NCBI GenBank assembly: GCA_022866645.1
Contig: JALHUQ010000219.1
Location: 1 to 10,342, forward strand
Origin: Woeseiaceae bacterium
GTDB lineage: Bacteria; Pseudomonadota; Gammaproteobacteria; Steroidobacterales; Woeseiaceae
Direction of reading: 5' to 3'
DNA length: 10,342 bases
Position 1 is the stretch's first letter, and every line of letters starts with the position of its first letter. The position numbers were made by a program, and so were the translations under genes. The notes below the pieces were generated by a model, which made no database searches, was not told the DNA's origin, and saw only the letters and a list, made by a program, of their open reading frames with translations. This document shows positions 6,389-10,342 of the stretch, one piece after another.

Positions 6389-7288
6389 ATGCATCCCGTA
6401 CTTGAAGATCTGATCGGTCTACTGCGCCTGGAGAAAATCGAGGACAACATATTTCGTGGCGACAGTCGCGATATTGGCAGTCCTCAGGTATTCGGCGGCC
6501 AGGTCCTTGGTCAGGCTTTGTCTGCCGCTCAAAACACGGTAGATAACCGAGTTGCCCATTCCCTGCACGCTTATTTCTTGCGCCGTGGCGATGTGACGGC
6601 ACCGATTATTTATGAGGTAGACCGCTCGCGCGACGGCGGCAGTTTTTCAAATCGTCGCGTCGTTGCCATTCAGCATGGCCGTCCGATCCTCAATCTCGCT
6701 GCATCTTTTCAGAATCCGGAAAAGGGTCTGGAGCACCAGGCCGATATGCCGGATGTTCCCGGTCCTGAGGGTATTAAAGATCTGACGGACGTGGCGAAAG
6801 ACATGTTCGACCATATTCCTTCGAAAATGTGGCGCTTCCTCACCGACAAACGGCCGTTCGAGTTTCGCCACGTCGAGCCGGTCAACTTTGAGGCCCCGGA
6901 AAAATTGCCGCCGAAGAAGCATGTCTGGATACGGGCGGTGGACGCGTTGCCGGACAATCCGGTGCTGCATCAAAACCTGTTGACCTACGTTTCCGACTAC
7001 GAACTGCTGGGAACCGCAATTTTGCCGCATGCACTGTCTTTCACTCGGGACAGCATGATTATGGCGAGCCTTGACCACGCCCTGTGGTTTCATAGCGAAG
7101 TGAAAATGGATGAGTGGTTGCTGTACGCCATGGAAAGTACGAACGCTTCAGGCGCTCGTGGCCTGGCTCGCGGCCAGATTTTCACTCAGGATGGGCGGCT
7201 CGTTGCATCCACAGCACAGGAAGGCTTGATGCGCGTGCTTGATTTGGACGATCGCAAACCCCGCTCAAAGCCGGGCAGCCAAAACTAG
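6389..7288 (+). CDS. tesB: Acyl-CoA thioesterase II
   Basis: This 299-residue double hot-dog thioesterase hydrolyses acyl-CoA to free fatty acid and CoA in the cytoplasm, and its length fits the E. coli enzyme. The N-terminal hot dog (about 10-110) carries VFGGQVLGQAL at 34-44 and HSLHAYFLRRGD at 57-68. The C-terminal hot dog (about 180-285) carries all three residues known for TesB: Asp229 in ASLDHALWFH, Thr251 in ESTNASGARG and Gln277 in AQEGLMR. These match Asp204, Thr228 and Gln278 of the E. coli enzyme in motif, so it should be active. The start lies six bases after the SDR-like gene's stop with no clear Shine-Dalgarno of its own, pointing to coupled translation. The gene ends 20 bases from the convergent gpmA, with no hairpin seen between them. 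Its physiological substrate is not visible from the sequence. Confidence 0.96.
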   Translation: MHPVLEDLIGLLRLEKIEDNIFRGDSRDIGSPQVFGGQVLGQALSAAQNTVDNRVAHSLHAYFLRRGDVTAPIIYEVDRSRDGGSFSNRRVVAIQHGRPILNLAASFQNPEKGLEHQADMPDVPGPEGIKDLTDVAKDMFDHIPSKMWRFLTDKRPFEFRHVEPVNFEAPEKLPPKKHVWIRAVDALPDNPVLHQNLLTYVSDYELLGTAILPHALSFTRDSMIMASLDHALWFHSEVKMDEWLLYAMESTNASGARGLARGQIFTQDGRLVASTAQEGLMRVLDLDDRKPRSKPGSQN

Positions 7289-7308
7289 TTTCCACCCGAA
7301 GGCCAGCC

Positions 7309-8052
7309 TCAGCCAGATTTTCCCTGGGCCGCGACTGCAGCGGAAGCGGCCGCGACAACATCCGCATCTCCCAGGAATTCTCGCGACAGTGCCTGCAGCT
7401 CATTGTCGAGTACGTAGGCTAGCGGAATGCCTGTCGGAATATTGAGGCCTGTAATTTCATCGTCCGAGACCTTGTCCAGCATTTTGACCAGCGCACGCAG
7501 GCTGTTGCCATGCGCTGCGATTAGAACGTTCTTGCCATCCCTTAGTTGCGGTGCAATTACCTCGCTCCAGCACGGCAGGACTCGTTCCAGAGTGGTCGCC
7601 AGAGATTCCGTCGCCGGAAGGCCGGCAATACCGGCATAGCGCGGATCCTTCGCCGGATGGCGCTCGTCGTCGGCATCGAGTGGCGGTGGTGGAATGTCGT
7701 AGCTGCGGCGCCAGATGTGCACCTGTTCATCGCCATATTTGGCCGCGGTCTCGGCTTTATTCAGTCCTTGTAACGCGCCGTAATGACGCTCGTTCAGCCG
7801 CCAATCACGAATCACGGGGATCCACATGAGGTCCATCTGATCCTGTATGTGCCAAAGCGTGCGAATCGCTCGCTTGAGTACGGATGTATAAGCAATATCA
7901 AATCTATAACCCAGTTCACTGAGCAAGCGGCCAGCGTCTTTCGCTTCCTGGTTGCCAAGTTCTGTCAGGTCAACATCAGTCCAGCCCGTGAACAGATTTT
8001 TGAGATTCCAGTCACTCTGTCCGTGACGACACAGTACAAGCTTGCCAGCCAT
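7309..8052 (-). CDS. gpmA: 2,3-bisphosphoglycerate-dependent phosphoglycerate mutase
   Basis: The product interconverts 3- and 2-phosphoglycerate in glycolysis and gluconeogenesis through a phosphohistidine. The 247 residues fit the dPGM (GpmA) family. The histidine phosphatase motif CRHGQSDWN is at 8-16 with the phosphorylated His10; FTGWTDVDLTELG follows at 21-33; Arg61 lies in SVLKRAIRT; ERHYGALQGLNK at 88-99 contains the acid/base Glu88; and AAHGNSLRAL at 179-188 has the second catalytic His181. IWRRSYDIPPPPLD at 113-126 is the family-specific insertion that separates dPGM from general phosphatases. The C-terminus ends in an alanine-rich tail (233-242). The start has GGGAG about seven bases upstream. 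It follows the glutamate dehydrogenase gene on the same strand after 39 bases, with a run of eight T (coding sense) in the gap. Confidence 0.97.
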   Translation of the reverse strand: MAGKLVLCRHGQSDWNLKNLFTGWTDVDLTELGNQEAKDAGRLLSELGYRFDIAYTSVLKRAIRTLWHIQDQMDLMWIPVIRDWRLNERHYGALQGLNKAETAAKYGDEQVHIWRRSYDIPPPPLDADDERHPAKDPRYAGIAGLPATESLATTLERVLPCWSEVIAPQLRDGKNVLIAAHGNSLRALVKMLDKVSDDEITGLNIPTGIPLAYVLDNELQALSREFLGDADVVAAASAAVAAQGKSG

Positions 8053-8091
8053 TGCTACTCCCGCTAAAAAAAATTCCGAAATCCTGCCGGG

Positions 8092-10342
8092 TCACTTCGA
8101 GACCAGGTTCCGCAACTCACGCGCGGCGACCGAGAGAGTAGCAAAATCAATATCATCGCGTAATTCCATTTCAGTAATCATGCGCTTGAAGTGACCGACC
8201 CCTGCCGCATGAGATTTGAGCCAGGCAGCGGCGAGAACGTTGGGATCCTGTTTACTGCGCGGCGCAAGCAACTGGGATGCCAGTTCGCGCCGGCAATGAT
8301 AAAACTCGTCGCGAAGATTGCTGCGCGCGATGGCTTGCCAGCGACCGTTCACTTCGAGATCCTCCGCGCGGTTGTGCAACCAATGTAATTCCAGTGCATC
8401 GGTAAACGTGGAGTAAAGTTTTGCAACATCCGTTACATCACGATTGCGATCTGCGGCGAGGTCGGCCATGTCCAACGCGGGTCTCGTCAGCAGCAGTACC
8501 GACATGCTGTTCGCCACCTTTTCTGGCACACCCAGCTTGATGTAATGTCTTTCGGCCTTCTCGTGCCGGGCGCGGCTGGCGCGTGAAAGGTAATTTGATG
8601 AGCGCGAATAAATCGAAGCCATATTGTCCTTCAGGCGCGCAACTGCCTTAACAATGTCGAGTTCATCGCCGTATTGTTCGATTAACCAGTAGCAGGCGTG
8701 CCGCAAGGTGCGGCTAACTTCAAACATCATTGAGACCTGCGCGCTGGCGGGGATTTCGTAATCCAGTGACTCAATCTTGCGTAATAACGGAGCGGCGCGA
8801 CAGATAATTCGTGCGACGGCATAGGCCCGGGCTACGGTGACAATGTTCGCACCCGTGTCGACTTGAAGACGCTTTACAAAGGTCGGACCCATACGATTGA
8901 CGAGGTCGTTCGCGACCAGCGTCGCCAATATCTGTCGACTCAAACGATGGCCCGGTATCAAGTCCGCATATCGGCGTCTGAGCACTGGCGGAAAATATCG
9001 CTGCGGATCGATTGCGAGAAAATCGACCAGCGTTTGGTCGGACCCAATTAGCCCGTTATACAAATCAATTTTTGCGTAGCTAAGAACAACAGCGAGCTCG
9101 GGGCGCGTAAATCCTTGTTTGCGATTCCGCCGTTCGTCAATTTGCGCTTCGTCGGGCAGAAACTCGATCGCACGGTTCAATAAACCGGTGCGCTCGAGAT
9201 CGGATATCAGGCGAGCGGTTTCATCGATGCGTTTGACAGAAATCGTTTCGCTCATGCTAATCGACTGCGTTTGGAGATAGTTGTTGCGCAGCACCAAATT
9301 CGCGACATCATCCGTCATCGACTCCAGCAATACGTTTCGTTTAGCGCGTGTCATATTCTTTTGCTTCACAACGGCACTAAGCAGAATTTTGATGTTCACT
9401 TCCCGGTCAGAGCTGTCGACGCCGCCAGAGTTGTCAATGAAATCGGTATTGATTCGACCGCCGTTCAAACTGTATTCGACTCGAGCCAGTTGGGTAAGGC
9501 CGAGATTTCCGCCCTCACCGATGACTCGGCAACGCAACTCGCTGGCATTCACTCGCACCGCGTCATTGCTGCGATCACCGACGTCTGCATGACCTTCGTG
9601 GCTGGCTTTAACGTAGGTACCAATGCCGCCATTCCACAGCAGATCAACGCGCATTTTGAGGATCGCGTTAACTAATTGATCGGGCTTAAGTGAGCTCGCA
9701 TCAACGCCGAGCAATTTGCGGACTTCGCGACTCAGCTTAATGGACTTCGCCTGGCGAGAATAAACTCCTCCGCCTTTGGATATCAAAGCCTGATCGTAAT
9801 CTTCCCAACTGGTTCTCGGTGTTTTGAAAAGTCGCTGCCGCTCGCGAAAACTGATCGCCATGTCCGGATCGGGGTCGAGGAAGATATTGCGATGATCAAA
9901 TGCTGCGACGAGCTTGATCTTTCGCGACAACAACATGCCATTGCCAAACACGTCACCGGCCATGTCGCCGATTCCCGCCACGGTGAAAGGATCTTTTTGC
10001 GTGTTCAGCTCCATCTCGCGGAAATGTCGTTTGACGGCCTCCCAGGCACCGCGTGCCGTAATGGCCATTTCTTTGTGGTCATAGCCGGCCGAACCACCTG
10101 AGGCAAATGCATCGTCCAGCCAAAAGCCGTATTCCGCGGAGATTCCGTTGGCTATGTCCGAGAAGGTCGCTGTTCCCTTGTCAGCGGCGACGACGAGATA
10201 AGGATCATCACCATCGCGGCGCACAATGCCTGTCGGAGTGACGACCTTGCCGTCAACGACATTGTCGGTCAGATCGAGTAGGGCGCGAATAAACGTTTTG
10301 TAGCAGTGGATGCCATTTTGCAGGATCGCATCGCGATCGCCG
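8092..10342 (-). CDS. Large NAD-specific glutamate dehydrogenase (GDH-180 type), C-terminal part
   Basis: This is the C-terminal 749 residues of the very large NAD-dependent glutamate dehydrogenase, an oligomeric cytoplasmic enzyme that usually deaminates glutamate to 2-oxoglutarate; family members are about 1,600 residues long. The reading frame is open to the right window edge: before the GTG at 10224 the translation continues as CYKTFIRALLDLTDN and then GKVVTPTG, which are conserved in this family, so the start lies outside the window. Visible landmarks, numbered from the window edge, are DGDDPYLVVAADKGTATFSD at about 43-62, SGGSAGYDHKEMAITARGAW at about 81-100 and the nucleotide-binding glycine-rich GIGDMAGDVFGNG at 123-135. 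DFIDNSGGVDSSDREVNIKI and NRKQGFTRPELAVVLSYAKID follow (the second split here only for naming). The remainder is the helical C-terminal region ending in LVSK. No internal stop is seen. Some organisms name it gdhB; I leave the symbol blank. Confidence 0.96.
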   Translation of the reverse strand, partial: GDRDAILQNGIHCYKTFIRALLDLTDNVVDGKVVTPTGIVRRDGDDPYLVVAADKGTATFSDIANGISAEYGFWLDDAFASGGSAGYDHKEMAITARGAWEAVKRHFREMELNTQKDPFTVAGIGDMAGDVFGNGMLLSRKIKLVAAFDHRNIFLDPDPDMAISFRERQRLFKTPRTSWEDYDQALISKGGGVYSRQAKSIKLSREVRKLLGVDASSLKPDQLVNAILKMRVDLLWNGGIGTYVKASHEGHADVGDRSNDAVRVNASELRCRVIGEGGNLGLTQLARVEYSLNGGRINTDFIDNSGGVDSSDREVNIKILLSAVVKQKNMTRAKRNVLLESMTDDVANLVLRNNYLQTQSISMSETISVKRIDETARLISDLERTGLLNRAIEFLPDEAQIDERRNRKQGFTRPELAVVLSYAKIDLYNGLIGSDQTLVDFLAIDPQRYFPPVLRRRYADLIPGHRLSRQILATLVANDLVNRMGPTFVKRLQVDTGANIVTVARAYAVARIICRAAPLLRKIESLDYEIPASAQVSMMFEVSRTLRHACYWLIEQYGDELDIVKAVARLKDNMASIYSRSSNYLSRASRARHEKAERHYIKLGVPEKVANSMSVLLLTRPALDMADLAADRNRDVTDVAKLYSTFTDALELHWLHNRAEDLEVNGRWQAIARSNLRDEFYHCRRELASQLLAPRSKQDPNVLAAAWLKSHAAGVGHFKRMITEMELRDDIDFATLSVAARELRNLVSK

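Noticed and set aside
8092..10224. Glutamate dehydrogenase beginning at the GTG at 10224
   Set aside because: The frame stays open to the window edge and the upstream translation is conserved family sequence, so this codon is an internal valine.

Overview
The window reads as ordinary chromosomal DNA of a Gram-negative bacterium. The support is an outer-membrane TonB-dependent receptor with a cleavable signal peptide, a TesB-type thioesterase, a GpmA-type phosphoglycerate mutase and the very large NAD-dependent glutamate dehydrogenase. Together with the receptor style (an EEIVVQAQRR start to the mature protein) and the cysteine synthase-glutaredoxin fusion, this fits an environmental or marine gammaproteobacterium. 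A Woeseia-like lineage is a guess from gene style only. I see no tRNA, rRNA, CRISPR array, insertion sequence or phage gene. Coding density is high and nine genes account for almost all of the sequence.

Layout. Bases 4-1192 (+): moaD and moaE, the two subunits of molybdopterin synthase, then a MaoC/NodN-type hot-dog hydratase. Bases 1189-2682 (-): a cysteine synthase with a C-terminal glutaredoxin domain, overlapping the end of the MaoC gene by 4 bases tail to tail. Bases 2683-2895: a non-coding gap with a strong hairpin behind the receptor gene and nested inverted repeats in front of the cysteine synthase gene. Bases 2896-5484 (-): a TonB-dependent receptor. Bases 5485-5632: a divergent gap in which the receptor's Shine-Dalgarno and start codon lie in one arm of a long inverted repeat. 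Bases 5633-7288 (+): a short-chain dehydrogenase/reductase-fold protein that lacks the catalytic residues, then acyl-CoA thioesterase II (tesB). Bases 7309-8052 (-): gpmA. Bases 8092-10342 (-): the C-terminal part of the large NAD-glutamate dehydrogenase, whose N-terminal part lies beyond the right edge.

How the genes may fit together. moaD and moaE work as one enzyme in molybdenum cofactor synthesis. The receptor and the SDR-tesB pair diverge from one short intergenic region and could be co-regulated, for example for uptake and processing of a lipid-like or acyl-CoA-forming substrate; this is inference from position. The glutamate dehydrogenase and gpmA genes are in tandem 39 bases apart and may share a transcript.

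The points most worth a second look are: the SDR-fold protein that has lost Ser, Tyr and Lys of the active site as well as the usual TG and NNAG motifs; the predicted RNA hairpin that would hide the receptor's ribosome binding site; the CysK-glutaredoxin fusion with a CEFS active site; and a possible three-helix RNA leader in front of that fusion gene.
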